From the NCBI GenBank assembly GCA_022432975.1, contig CM039516.1:31326051-31390050 (forward strand): a stretch of 64,000 bases of DNA. The letters run 5' to 3'. Of this stretch, positions 1 through 10,106 are shown piece after piece. The notes beneath the pieces are model-generated. The model had not been told where the DNA came from. It did not search any database and worked only from the letters and a program-made list of their open reading frames with translations. This DNA comes from Begonia masoniana (taxonomy: Eukaryota; Streptophyta; Magnoliopsida; Cucurbitales; Begoniaceae). The translations under genes and the position numbers were made by a program. The stretch's first letter is position 1; every line of letters starts with the position of its first letter.

Positions 1-2
1 CA

Positions 3-1361
3 TACGTTGCTGTTAAAACAAAGAATGGTGTTAAGATCCCCAAAGCTTCACACGAACTAAATGATACAGACAAAAAGAACTTGAGCCTTAATGCCAAGGC
101 AATAAACACACTATATTGTGCTCTAAATAGAGATAAATTTAATAGAGTGCAAGAGTGTGAAAGTGCTCAAGAAATTTGGCACTTATTAGAAGTCACACAT
201 GAGGGAACTAACCAAGTAAAGGAGAGTAAATTGAGCATGTTAGTTCATGAATATGAACTGTTTTCTATGGAAATAGAAGAAACCATTAGTACGATGTTCA
301 CTCGATTTACTAATATCACTAATGGTCTTAAAGCTCTTGGTAAGATTTATTCAGGTGAAGAACAGGTAAGAAAAATTTTGAGATGCCTACCTAGAGCCTG
401 GCAAGCAAAGGTGACAGCAATACAAGAGGCTCGGGATCTAAAGGTGCTCAAGCTTGAAGAGCTCATTGGCTCTCTGATGACTCATGAGATAACCATGAGG
501 GCCAATGATAAGGAAGATCTCAAAGAAAAGGAGATAAATAAAAGGAAGGATATTGCTCTGAAAGCCTCTTCAAGCAAAAATGAAGCATCTGAGGAAGAAG
601 TAGAAGAAGATGATGAGGACATTGCTCTCATCACTAGGAGATTCAGCAAGTTTCTCCGTAGGAAGAAGCTACAAGGGAGAAGTTTTCCAAGGAATGAAAA
701 ACTTCCTAAAGACAAGGAGATTACCTGTTTTGTATGCGGCAAGCCTGGCCACATGAAGGCAGATTGTCCATAGGCCAATAAATATCCCAAGAAGTTTAAG
801 AAGAAGGCTATGAAGGCCACTTGGGATAACAGTGAAGGCGACACCTCTTCTTCAGAAGATGAGGAAGTAGCCAACCTGTGCTTCATGGCACATGAAGATA
901 AGGTTAGTTCTTTATCCTCTAGTACTTTGAGTGATAGTGAGAGTGATAATGATGATGGTGATCTGATTGATGCTTTTAATGACCTGGTTAAGCAATTTGG
1001 TATGCTTAAGAATAAATATAACTTGTTGAAAAGAGAAAATGCAGGTCTATTAGAAAAGCATGCTAAAGAAGTGGACTTGCATGAAAAGGAGATCACTGAA
1101 GTGAAAAAGAGAAATGGGGATTTAAATAATATTATTCTGAAATTTACTAATGGCAACAAGTTATATAAGATGTTATTAGGTAAATAGAGAGTAAATTTTG
1201 ACAGAGCAGGAATAGGTTATGATAAATCTAGTAAAAAGAAAGTTTACAAGAATTATTTTGTGAGATCCACTACCTGTCATGTGTGTAATGAAGTAGGACA
1301 TAAATCTTTTGTATGTCCTTTAAAAGTAAACAATATCAAAACTGGTAGTAAACTTCAATGA
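3..1361 (+). pseudogene. gag: Copia gag (capsid/nucleocapsid), stop-interrupted, 5'-truncated
   Basis: One frame runs from base 3 with stops at 771 (TAG), 1185 (TAG) and 1359 (TGA). The first part resembles the copia-type gag polypeptide domain (about residues 10-150), followed by an acidic stretch and a CCHC zinc knuckle (CFVCGKPGHMKADC) just before the first stop. The second part is rich in Ser and Asp/Glu, then has a heptad-like Lys/Glu/Leu coiled coil (about 1000-1130). A second CCHC knuckle (CHVCNEVGHKSFVC) lies at about 1278-1320. Two knuckles and a coiled-coil tail fit Sirevirus gag. Gag packages the element RNA into cytoplasmic particles. The frame is open at the window edge, so the true start is outside. 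Confidence 0.85.
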
Positions 1362-1423
1362 GTTTTTAAGGGGACCAGACCTAACACTAGGACCCAAAAG
1401 ATTTGGGTACCTAAGAAGACAAA

Positions 1424-1660
1424 TTGACTACTGTTTTGCAGGTTGGCTGCTCTCCCGGGAAGAATCTGTGGTACCTTGACAGTGGTTGTTCAAGGCATAT
1501 GACGAGAGACTCAACCAAGTTTGCTGTTGTCAACAAGAAGAAGGGCAGTGTTACTTTTGGTGGAAACCAAAAGGGCAAGATTGTTGGCATTGACAATATA
1601 GGTAATCCTACTAATCCTACCATTGAAAATGTTTTTGCTTGTAGAATGATTAAAACATAA
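1424..1660 (+). pseudogene. pol: Copia aspartic protease fragment
   Basis: The motif WYLDSGCSRHMTRD holds the DSG catalytic triad typical of copia proteases, which cut the Gag-Pol polyprotein. The fragment is in a different frame from gag, so at least one frameshift lies between 1361 and 1424. Near 1628 the frame shifts again: the usual run into the integrase region continues only in another frame from about 1680. This is a broken domain of the Sirevirus copy. Confidence 0.85.
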
Positions 1661-1679
1661 CCTGCTTAGCATAAGTCAA

Positions 1680-3239
1680 TTGTGTGACAAAGGCTATAAA
1701 GTCACTTTTAAATCTAATGCTTGCGTGATCAAAGACATTTCAAATAACAATGTATTGTTCAAAGGCTATAGAAAAGAAAATGTCTATATTATTGATATGG
1801 ATGTTATTGAGCATGTTGATGAGAAATGCTTTACTGTTAATTCTTCCCATGATGCTTGGATTTGGCATAGGAGATTAGGACATGAAGGGATGGATACCTT
1901 AGCTAAGATTACTAAGGAGAATTTAGTTAGAGGGATCCCTAAGATATCCTTTGAGAAGGATAAGGTCTGTGAAGCCTGCCAAATGGGTAAGCAGATCAAA
2001 AGTTCCTTTGCATCTAAGAATGCAATTTCTTCTTCAAAGTCCCTCCAACTCCTTCACATGGACCTCTTCGGTCCTTCCAATATAGCCAGCTTAGGAGGAA
2101 AATTCTATGCCTTTGTTATTGTAGATAACTTCTCTAGATTCACCTGGGTATATTTTCTGAAGTCTAAGGATGAGACTTTTGATACTTTCTCTTGCTTTAG
2201 GAAAAGAGTTCAAAATGAAAAGGAGCTCACCATAGTTGCTATTCGTAGTGATCATGGTGGAGAGTTTGAAAATGAGAAATTTGAACTTTTGTGCCTCAAA
2301 AATAGAATTGAGCACAATTTCTCTTCCCCTAGAACCCCTCAGCAAAATGGTGTTGTTGAGAGGAAGAATAGATCTCTCCAAGAGCTTGCAAGGACTATGC
2401 TTAATGAAAACTCTCTTCCTAAATATTTCTGGGCTGAAGCTGTTGCAACAGCCTGTTATGTACTTAATCGGGTCTCAATAAAACCTATTCTTGAGAAAAC
2501 TCCATATGAGCTCTGGAGTGGAAAAACTTCTTCTGTTAAGTACTTTAGAGCCTTTGCTAGTAAATGCTTCATTCTCAACACTAAGAATAACTTAAGAACA
2601 TTCGATTCCAAATCTGATCTTGGAATTTTTCTTGGTTATTCTCTTACCAGTAAAGCATATAGGGTATTCAATAAGAGAACTCTAGTTGTAGAGGAATCAG
2701 TTCATGTCAACTTTGATGAAACCCCTCAACCCACAATCAATGTGGATGAGGATGATATTTTGGATAAACAACTGGATTCCCTCTCCTTAGACAAGTCTAC
2801 AGATACCCTTCAAGTAGAAAAATCTTTAGAACCCTCTTCTACTTCTCTAGAAATCGTTCCTGTAAAAGATGAATCCACAGCTCTTCCTAGAGATTGGAAA
2901 TACGTTAGAAACCATCCAATAGATGAAGTCTTAAGTGATCCTACATTAGGAGTTAAGACTAGATCCTCTCTTAGGAATCTCTGTGCAAATGTGGCATTTA
3001 TCTCTCAAGTAGAGCCTAAGAAGTTTGAGGAGGCCGAGAGTGATGAAAATTGGATTTTAGCTATGCAAGAGGAGCTAAATCAATTTGAAAGGAGCAAGGT
3101 ATGTGAACTTTTTCCACGACCAAAGGATCATCCCATTATTGGAACTAAATGGGTTTACAAGAACAAATTGGATGAAAATGGGATTGTTATAAGAAACAAA
3201 GCCAGATTAGTTGCTAAGGGTTACAATCAAGAAGAATGA
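1680..3239 (+). pseudogene. pol: Copia integrase plus N-terminal reverse transcriptase
   Basis: The 519-codon frame begins in the zinc-binding pre-integrase region (HRRLGHEGMDTLAK followed by CEACQMGK, the HHCC motif). The integrase core follows with its DDE residues: the first Asp in LLHMDLFGPS, the second in IRSDHGGEFEN, the Glu in PQQNGVVERKN. The copia IN C-terminal region and a Ser/Thr/Glu-rich linker come next, then the start of RT (NWILAMQEELNQFERS and GTKWVYKNKLDENG). Integrase joins element cDNA to host DNA. The frame stops at a TGA (3237) where related elements keep reading through a conserved RT segment, so this looks like a nonsense mutation rather than a true end. Confidence 0.9.
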
Positions 3240-3662
3240 ATTGATTTTGAAGAAACCTTTGCATCTGTTGCTAGATTAGAGTCAATTAGGATGCTCTTAG
3301 CCTATGCGTGTTACAAAAACTTCACACTCTTCCAAATAGATGTAAAGAGTGCGTTCTTAAATGGTTATATTCAGGAAGAAGATTATGTAGAGCAGCCCCT
3401 AGGATTTGAAGACTATGCCAAACCTGATCATGTGTATAGACTTAAGAAGGCTCTTTACGGACTTAAGCAGGCTTCTAGAGCTTGGTACGATAAGTTGAAG
3501 AACTTTCTTGTGGAAAGGACATTTAAAAAGGAAAATTCTGATTCAACCCTATTTACCATGCAAAAGGACAATGATATTTTGTTAGTCCAGATCTATGTCG
3601 ATGACATTATATTTGGATCAACTAATGTCACAATGTGTAATGAATTTTCCTCCCTCATGTAA
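3240..3662 (+). pseudogene. pol: Copia reverse transcriptase, central part
   Basis: Reading continues in frame after the 3237 stop. Clear RT landmarks are VKSAFLNG, the LKKALYGLKQASRAWYDKL block and the catalytic YVDD box (QIYVDDIIFGSTN, about 3590-3630). A TAA at 3660-3662 breaks the frame inside RT; the next residues (SEFEMSMMGELKFFLGFQI) are the expected continuation. RT copies element RNA into cDNA in the virus-like particle. The catalytic Asp pair is kept, but two nonsense codons make the enzyme non-functional as written. Confidence 0.9.
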
Positions 3663-3674
3663 AGTGAATTTGAA

Positions 3675-4544
3675 ATGAGTATGATGGGGGAGTTAAAATT
3701 CTTCTTAGGATTTCAGATCAGTCAATTTCCTGATGGAATTTTCTTCTGTCAAGAAAAATACATCAAGGAACTTCTAAAGAAATTTGGATTAGAATCATCT
3801 AAGTCTTCCAATACTCCCATGAGTACCACAACTAAATTGGATAAAGATGAAAAAGGAATTAGTGTTGATATTAAGAAATATCGTGGTATGATTGGTTCAC
3901 TGTTATATTTGACTGCAAGTAGGCCAGATATACTCTTTAGTGTTTGTCTATGTGCAAGATTCCAAGCTGCCCCTAAAGAATCCCACTTAAATGCTGTCAA
4001 GAGAATATTTAAATATTTGAGTAGAACTTGTGATCTTGGATTATGGTATCCTAAAGGCACTTCCTTTGATCTGATTGGATACTCAGATTCTGACTATGCT
4101 GGTAGTCTAGTTGATAGGAAAAGCACCAGTGGAACATGTCAATTCCTTGGTGAATCTTTAGTCTCCTGGTATTCTAAGAAACAAAATTCTGTTGCTTTGT
4201 CAACTGCTGAAAGTGAATATATTGCTGTTGGCAGTTGTTGTGCACAAATGTTGTGGATGAAACAAACCTTAGAAGACTATAATCTGTTTTATAATAGGAT
4301 TCCTATCCGGTGTGATAACACCAGTGCTATCAACATTTCCAAAAATCTCATCCAGCACTCTAGAACTAAGCATATTGATGTTAGATATCACTTCATAAGA
4401 GATCACGTTCAAATGGGTGATATTTCTCTAGAATTTGTCAACTCTGTCGATCAATTAGCTGACATATTTACAAAACCTTTGGATGAAAAAACCTTCAATA
4501 ATATAAGAATAAAGTTAGGTCTCATTCGGTTTGAGAAAAGCTAA
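3675..4544 (+). pseudogene. pol: Copia RT C-terminus and RNase H
   Basis: This frame holds the last RT block (MGELKFFLGFQI) and a full copia RNase H region. The first acidic residue is in IGYSDSDYAGS, the Glu is in ALSTAESEYIA, and the later Asp is in IRCDNTSAINI. It ends near FVNSVDQLADIFTKPLD, the usual pol C-terminus. RNase H removes RNA from the RNA:DNA hybrid. The stop at 4542-4544 looks like the natural pol end. A 170-bp gap with a hairpin array separates it from the next ORF. Confidence 0.9.
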
Positions 4545-4597
4545 GTTTCTTCTTCTGTTGGAAATTCTGTTTGTGATAGAGCTGCTTGTGTTATGAA

Positions 4598-4700
4598 GGC
4601 ATCGGTAGCTGCAGATCTACCGATAGGCATCGGTAGATGCAGATCTACCGATAGGCATCGGTAGATGCATATCTACCTATAGGCATCGGTTGATGAATTT
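4598..4700 (+). repeat. Tandem 28-bp hairpin array between pol and extra ORF
   Basis: Units start at 4598, 4626, 4654 and 4682, exactly 28 bp apart, with GGCATCGGTAG as the shared head. Each good unit is also an inverted repeat: ATCGGTAGAT, loop GCAG, ATCTACCGAT (clearest at 4629-4652), a 10-bp stem with a 4-base loop. The last unit is degenerate. The array sits after the pol stop (4544) and before the two candidate starts of the extra ORF (4718 and 4889). Confidence 0.92.
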
Positions 4701-4717
4701 TTAATCTAGCGACACGT

Positions 4718-6961
4718 GTGACCCATTCGGCGATATCGTCTTACACGTATACTTTCATCCCGTCAGGCGAAGCCCTCTTCCTTTTAAACTCTGTTTCTTC
4801 TCAGAGACGCTTCATTTTCGCGCTCTTTCAGAAAACCCCCCCCTTCAATCCTTTCTTCTCTCTAGGTGTTCCTTCTCGACTCGTTCACATGGCTTCATCG
4901 TCTTTCGCTATTCCACAACCTACCAAGAAGAAGGCAAAAATCTCAGCTCGTCCACCACGAGAGATTCCTCGTGGAACACAGTGGCCATCTTTCTTCTTTC
5001 TCTCTCAAGCTGCTGAGTTAAGGTACCATGATGACTATAAGTACAAATCTTTAATTCCCAGTTGTGGTATTTTCTTTGATGACTTAGCTAGACTGGATAT
5101 TGTAGAACCCTTGAAGGATCTCGGGTTATTAGGACTGTTTGATGTAGAATCCTTCTATTACCCGGAAGCCATCAGAATGTTTTATGCCAATCTGAGTTTT
5201 ACCTTTGATCTTTCCTCTATAAAGAGCTTTGTGTATGGAAAGCATATAGAAATTACTCCACAGTCCATCAATGCCCTTCTGGAGTGCTCCCATTTAGATA
5301 GTTGCCCCTACCGATATGATTCCGGCACTGAGCCTCCTTTCTTTGGTACCTCTGAGGGTCAACGTTTTCTACAGATTATAGCACTTGACCCAAACCTTTC
5401 CCCTGATCATCTTAAGGGCAAACACCTGACCACAAGGGCCAGGTTATTTCAACAAATGATAGGGTACAATATTGTCCCTAAGGGTGGTCACCATGACGAA
5501 GTGAGTGCAATGAAGGTTTTTGTCCGGTTTGCACTGTACCATATGACCCCCTTCAATCTTGGATTTATTGTTGTTCGTCGGATGATTCAGGCTGTGTCTT
5601 CCAAAGCTACCTCTCTCCCCTACAACATGATCCTCATGAAGCTCTTTTCACAGCTTGATGTTGCTTTTCCAGAGGAAGAAGATCCCTGCCGACTTCAACC
5701 TTCTAGCTATTATTCCAAAAACACTTTGAGTCAAATGGGGATCAAGAGAAATAGGAATGGTGAGTTTGTTATGGATCAGACTAAGAAACGGGCTACTAAG
5801 GTAGCTGCTGTCAGGAAAGGAAAGACGAAACTGATTCTGGCTGATGAGTCATCAACTCAAGAAGGCGGTGGTGATTCAGAGATCCCTGCTTTTGATATTT
5901 CTCCTTCTCATTCTCTGGTGTCTCGTCCCTACCTTCCTCCACGGAATTCTGCTTCCTCCTCTCTAGCTCATATTGTTGAAGCAATCTCAGCTCCTTTTCC
6001 TCCTAGTCTTCCTCCTCCTCCTCCACCTCCTACATTAGTGGCACAGTCCATTCCATTCTCTGTCCCTTCATTCTCTGTCCCCTCATTCTCTCCACCCTCT
6101 CCTCCACCTACACTCATGGTGACTTCTCTGCCTCCAACAGTTCCACCTATTTTTCCAGTTCAACAGGATATCCCACACCTTTCTCCTCAAGTCCACCCTG
6201 CTCTTCCAGTCCAACCCTCCACACCAGTCCAACCAACCTCTGTTCCTCCCTCTCCCCTTGCTTATCAAAGGAGATTTTCCATCAGTGAGGATCAGTTTAA
6301 TACTTTGCAGTCCAGCATAGCCAGCTTAGGTACTGCCCTCACTTCTGTTAAGGACAACATGGGTCAACAACTAAGACAGATCAAATTGGATATGAGCATC
6401 GCTTTGGATACAGGTCTAGATCTGCTGTCTAAGAAAATGGACAGACATAAGGAAATTGCCGCCCTGAATCATCAATTGCTCAAGTCTCAATTTGATGCTT
6501 TTCTACCGGGACCATCTAGCCCTCCTTCTTACCCGGAGGCTTGTTCAGAAGACCTCATACTCCCACTTTGCAGATCTGAGGTTATTGAAGACTCTCTTCG
6601 TTTAACACCTTTAGCTCTTCAGGAGGCAGAACTCCAATTTCTTACTCCTGTTGCTCCTCCTGTTCGTGAGTCTTCACCTAAGCCAGTCAGTCCAATGGAA
6701 GTCTCTTCTGATGGACCACCTGTCGAGCCATCCTCCTCTGCTCCTCTCCTAGTACCACCTACCAGTATGGACTTGGTAGTCTCTCCCGACGCATCTCCAC
6801 CTCCTCCTCCATGTCTGGACCTGGTGGTCTATCAAGCACCACTTCCTCAAGATCCTGACTCCCTTCAAGCCCTCGTGGATGCTTACTTCTCCCCGGACCT
6901 TGATGTGGACTCATGGATCATCCATGCCTTTTGGAAGAAATTTTTAGATTTCTGTAAATAG
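4718..6961 (+). CDS. Env-like-position ORF of Sirevirus (plant transposon protein), intact
   Basis: An uninterrupted 747-codon ORF downstream of pol, in the place of the env-like ORF of Sireviruses. A second in-frame ATG at 4889 (MASSSFAIPQPTKKK) is the more likely start, giving about 690 residues with a basic N-terminus. Residues 90-330 form a globular region like the plant transposon-associated domain often labelled 'envelope-like' or 'putative plant transposon protein'; that match is from memory. Next come a long Pro/Ser-rich linker (about 420-510), a probable coiled coil (about 525-600), and a Pro/Ser-rich tail. I see no clear signal peptide or transmembrane helix, so a membrane role is unsupported. 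Function is unknown. It is the only long intact frame in this copy. Confidence 0.75.
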   Translation: MTHSAISSYTYTFIPSGEALFLLNSVSSQRRFIFALFQKTPPFNPFFSLGVPSRLVHMASSSFAIPQPTKKKAKISARPPREIPRGTQWPSFFFLSQAAELRYHDDYKYKSLIPSCGIFFDDLARLDIVEPLKDLGLLGLFDVESFYYPEAIRMFYANLSFTFDLSSIKSFVYGKHIEITPQSINALLECSHLDSCPYRYDSGTEPPFFGTSEGQRFLQIIALDPNLSPDHLKGKHLTTRARLFQQMIGYNIVPKGGHHDEVSAMKVFVRFALYHMTPFNLGFIVVRRMIQAVSSKATSLPYNMILMKLFSQLDVAFPEEEDPCRLQPSSYYSKNTLSQMGIKRNRNGEFVMDQTKKRATKVAAVRKGKTKLILADESSTQEGGGDSEIPAFDISPSHSLVSRPYLPPRNSASSSLAHIVEAISAPFPPSLPPPPPPPTLVAQSIPFSVPSFSVPSFSPPSPPPTLMVTSLPPTVPPIFPVQQDIPHLSPQVHPALPVQPSTPVQPTSVPPSPLAYQRRFSISEDQFNTLQSSIASLGTALTSVKDNMGQQLRQIKLDMSIALDTGLDLLSKKMDRHKEIAALNHQLLKSQFDAFLPGPSSPPSYPEACSEDLILPLCRSEVIEDSLRLTPLALQEAELQFLTPVAPPVRESSPKPVSPMEVSSDGPPVEPSSSAPLLVPPTSMDLVVSPDASPPPPPCLDLVVYQAPLPQDPDSLQALVDAYFSPDLDVDSWIIHAFWKKFLDFCK

Positions 6962-7268
6962 GAGATCTTTTTTTTTATATGAAATGTTTTTCTGATATTC
7001 ATCTGTTTTGGCACTCTGATGTTTCTTTGAATTGTTGAATGCATTGTTTCTTATATTTCTCTGTTCATTTTTTTTGATAATGTCAATGGGGGAGAAAGTA
7101 TTTGATTGATGATGTTTTTGAGAAATTAGATTGGATATGAAACCTTGATATGATCTGTGTTTGAATTTGGAATGTATGCATATGCTGTGGGGGAGCTAGG
7201 ATTATGGGGGAGAGTAATGATTAATCAAATTTATACTCATAGATTGTCATCATCAAAAAGGGGGAGAT
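6962..7268 (+). other. 3' untranslated region with several polypurine tracts
   Basis: No gene. G-rich purine runs occur near 7087 (GGGGGAGAAAG), 7189 (GGGGGAG), 7205 (GGGGGAGAG) and directly before the LTR at 7257 (AAAAAGGGGGAGA). The last is the expected primer for plus-strand DNA synthesis. Multiple PPT copies are a known Sirevirus trait. Confidence 0.8.
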
Positions 7269-8700
7269 TGTTGACTTAAATGGTGTTTAAGTCTAACTAA
7301 GTTTTTGATGATGTATTTGAATGTTAAGTATGTAATTTGATTATGTTGATTAAATGAGAATAATGAATTATGCATGTGATTCAATCTATTGGAAATGCCC
7401 TTGGAAATGGTATTTTAGTAGTCTAACAACTGTGATTAAGTGTACAGGGCTGAAAAATTGTTAAACAAAGTGTACATCCACCGGTGAAGTAGAAATTGCT
7501 AAACGACAAAGGCGTAGTATTTAAATGAAGGCTTATACCGATAAACATAATTTTTCGGTGTGATAGCGAAGAAAAAAGTTACATCTATCGATCGATAAAC
7601 GACAAAAGGAGAAGTCGTTCAGAGGCTACTTCAACCGATCGCTAAACGACAAAAGGTGAAGTCGTTCAAAGAGCTACTCCTGCCGATGGCGTTTTCAAGC
7701 TATTCCTGCCGATGGCGTTTTCAAGCTATTCCTGCCGATGGCGTTTTCAAGCTATTCCTACCGATGGCGTTTTCAAACTACTCCTGTCGATGGAGTTTCA
7801 ACGTGCTTCTGCCGATGACGCTCAAAGCTTACATCTGCCAGTAGCATTTCAAGTTGCATCTGTCGATGACGTTCAAAGCTTACATCTGCCGGTAGCATTT
7901 CAAGTTGCATCTGCTGATGACGTTCAAAGCTTACATCTGTCGATAGCATTTCAAGGTGCTTCTGCCGATAGTGTTATAAAGTTGTTTCAACCGATGATCT
8001 TCCGCCAGAATTCAAAATAACAGCGAAGCTACAGTGACTTCGTTTTCAGCTTTAACTTCAGAACATTAATGGCGACGACGAACAGCAATTTTAGATGCAA
8101 CAGATATCTGCTTAAGTACGGATGCTTCCCAACGGTAACATTTTTCCACTTGTAGAAAGAAGCATTCAATTCTGTAAGGCAGAAATCAGACAGAGTATTT
8201 AAGCCGAGGTTAGATGACAGAACATCTTCTACGAATTTTATTCTTGAGCCCGAACCTGCGAATTTTTTTTTATCATACTCTGAAAAATCTCATCTACTCC
8301 TCTCGAACCTAAACTTGAGATTTAATCTTTGAGGGAGTTTAGATTGTGTTGATTTTTACAAACTCACAATTCTGTAAAGGCTGTAATTGACGCCCGTGAA
8401 GTTCAATTAAAGTGTAAAGGCAGTAGATCGACGCCCGGAAGTTCGATCTAGTTTTCTCGTGAGGAGAAGTTTAAGAATCTTCAAGGGGGAGCGTTGAAGC
8501 GTGGACGTAGGCAAGCTTAGCCGAACCACGTTAAAAACTGTGGTGTCAATCTCTCTCTCTCTCTCTCTCTTGCATTGTTTGATTATTTGTTGTTTTCATA
8601 TTGTTTGAACATAAGAGAGAAATTAATTAGTTTAGCAAATTAAGTTTTAAAAAGGCTAATTCACCCCCCCCCCCCCCCCTTAGGCAATCTCGATCCTACA
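7269..8700 (+). repeat. 3' LTR of Sirevirus element (1432 bp)
   Basis: The LTR starts TGTTGACTTAA directly after the polypurine tract and ends CGATCCTACA, giving TG...CA ends. The solo LTR at 34270-35686 aligns along its whole length and confirms both ends. Inside are repeats around CGATCGCTAAACGACAAAA (about 7490-7660), a CTGCCGATGGCGTTTTCAA array (7680-7990), a TATTTAAG box near 8198 as a possible TATA element, a CT microsatellite near 8553-8571 and a poly-C run at about 8664-8680. Confidence 0.92.
7676..7995 (+). repeat. Subrepeat array in the Sirevirus LTR U3
   Basis: Imperfect units of about 27-30 bp share a core like CTGCCGATGGCGTTTTCAAG, with at least ten copies to about 7995. The later copies drift to CATCTGCCGGTAGCATTTCAA. 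The solo LTR at 34270-35686 has its own version at about 34610-34995. An upstream position in the LTR fits a U3 promoter or enhancer region, but that role is inferred. Confidence 0.85.
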
Positions 8701-9788
8701 CATACATTATCCAATTCTATGCTTTAAAAGTTACACACTGGATGGAACTCATTTTTCGATCCTAACCATGTGTTCAGGCTTTCAGAAAACTAGTAATTTC
8801 TTACCCTCATAAAGTTTCATCAACCATCTCAATAACCATGGATTCAGGCTTTCATTAGTCATCTCATGCGTTCAGGCTCTCATTAGTCATCTCATGCGTT
8901 CCGTTAATTCCATTCATTTTCGTGCATTTCATACTCGAATACATTATGTCCTATCATTTTTATCTTTCTACAACTCTATGTCAATGCATATATATGCGTG
9001 TCCAAATAATAACATAATTGAATAATAAAATACTTTAAATAAAATAATTTAATATATGTTTCATGATGTAGGGCCTACGACCAAAAAACTAAAAATTTAG
9101 TGTTTTACTTACCTGAATTTCGAGATATAGAGGGAAGAGGATCGTAGGTATTTTTCTTCAAGCGTTGGATTAATCATCTTTGCCTAAAAATTAGGGGAGA
9201 GTTAAATTCTTATTTTACCTAAAAATAATCTTTAAAATTAATAAGGGTAAAATTTTCCTTACCAATAAAGTTGAATAGTTGAATTTTTGGATCAATTGAG
9301 CGTCCTTTAATGATCCCAAAAAAATTCAAGTTTGGGCCGATTCGGGTCAATCGAGTCGTTTTGGTTTGTCGGCAGTTTGGTTCACTGTTAGGTTTAATTG
9401 AGTTTAGTTTGATCTTTTTTTTAATAATTTCTTCTCTTTCTACATTCCTCTTTTCATGTGAGTTTGATATATATATATATATATATAAGTTCGGCCAAGA
9501 GAGGAATGTTCGCCGGGGTGTTCTTTATCGGAGGTTTGGCGATGCGATTTCCAGAGAAGTAAGAACTCAAATTCTGTTTTACAGAACATGAGAGAGAGAG
9601 ATATATATATATAGGTTTTGTGTGATTTCCTCCCTTCACCGGGCTACCCAATTTATAGGGTTAGCACTTCCAATTTTTCACGTTTCTTCCTTTGAATATT
9701 TTTGATCAAAATCATCGGCTGATGGGTTTGTTAATTTGTTGGCTGAATTTTGTCAAAATTTGTTGCTACATGTTTTTTATATGTGACA
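8701..9788 (-). repeat. 3' LTR of gypsy element A (left copy, truncated by copia)
   Basis: This matches 23401-24161 for most of its length. On the minus strand it begins TGTCACATAT at 9788. It carries about 300 bp (roughly 9346-9644, with a TA run near 9466-9488) absent from the right LTR. Its outer end is cut by the copia insertion at 8700/8701. Confidence 0.85.
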
Positions 9789-10106
9789 ATCTACCCCCCT
9801 TAAACAAATTTCGTCCTCGAAATTTAAAGAATCACTTGAAAAAGTTCAGTTAGATCTTTCTCATTTCTTCTTCTTTTTCCCTGGTTGCCTCCTCAACGTT
9901 TTGATTTTTCCTTAAAACTCTTACATGCAAAATCTTCTTGTTTCGTAACTTTCTTTCTTCTTATTCCAGAATTTGAATTGGTCTCTCTCCGTAGGATAAG
10001 TTAGGGTTGAGAACAAATCCTTCAGATCTCATGGTAAAACATGCGAAGGATCTGCAACATATTTCCTCAACATCGATATGTGAAACACATTGTAAACCTG
10101 CTTGAG
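9789..10106 (-). pseudogene. pol: Gypsy A integrase C-terminus and polypurine tract
   Basis: The minus strand reads through a degenerate integrase tail (VYNVFHISMLRKYVADPSHVL-like, with the chromovirus-type VFHVSMLRK signature) and ends in GAGGACGAAATTTG followed by AAGGGGGGTAGA (about 9789-9802). That is the usual polypurine tract just before a gypsy 3' LTR. Stops and a frameshift are present. The adjoining half of integrase is at 16947 onward, on the other side of the inserted gag-only element. Confidence 0.78.

Larger units (their letters stand above)
1..8700 (+). mobile_element. Sirevirus-type Ty1/copia retrotransposon, 3' portion
   Basis: The order gag, protease, integrase, reverse transcriptase, RNase H, extra ORF, polypurine tracts, 3' LTR is that of a Ty1/copia element of the SIRE/Maximus group. 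The 5' LTR, PBS and start of gag lie left of the window. Integrase before RT sets it apart from gypsy. Sirevirus affinity rests on the long ORF after pol, the coiled-coil gag tail with a second zinc knuckle, and repeated polypurine tracts before the LTR. The five bases after the 3' LTR are CATAC (8701-8705), the expected right-hand target duplication. The flanking sequence matches a gypsy LTR (compare 23401 onward), so this copy landed in gypsy element A. Gag and pol carry several stops and frameshifts, so it is not autonomous. Confidence 0.88.

Noticed and set aside
4718..6961. Calling this ORF a true envelope glycoprotein
   Set aside because: I see no signal peptide, transmembrane anchor or Cys-rich ectodomain; only its position after pol is env-like.
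7656..8020. Two overlapping frames of 62 and 102 codons with a repeated amino-acid pattern
   Set aside because: They translate the LTR subrepeat array. The repetition comes from the DNA repeat and the frames cross the array with no start context or homologue.
8553..8681. CT microsatellite and poly-C run as regulatory features
   Set aside because: Simple repeats with no conserved counterpart in the solo LTR of the same family (34270-35686).
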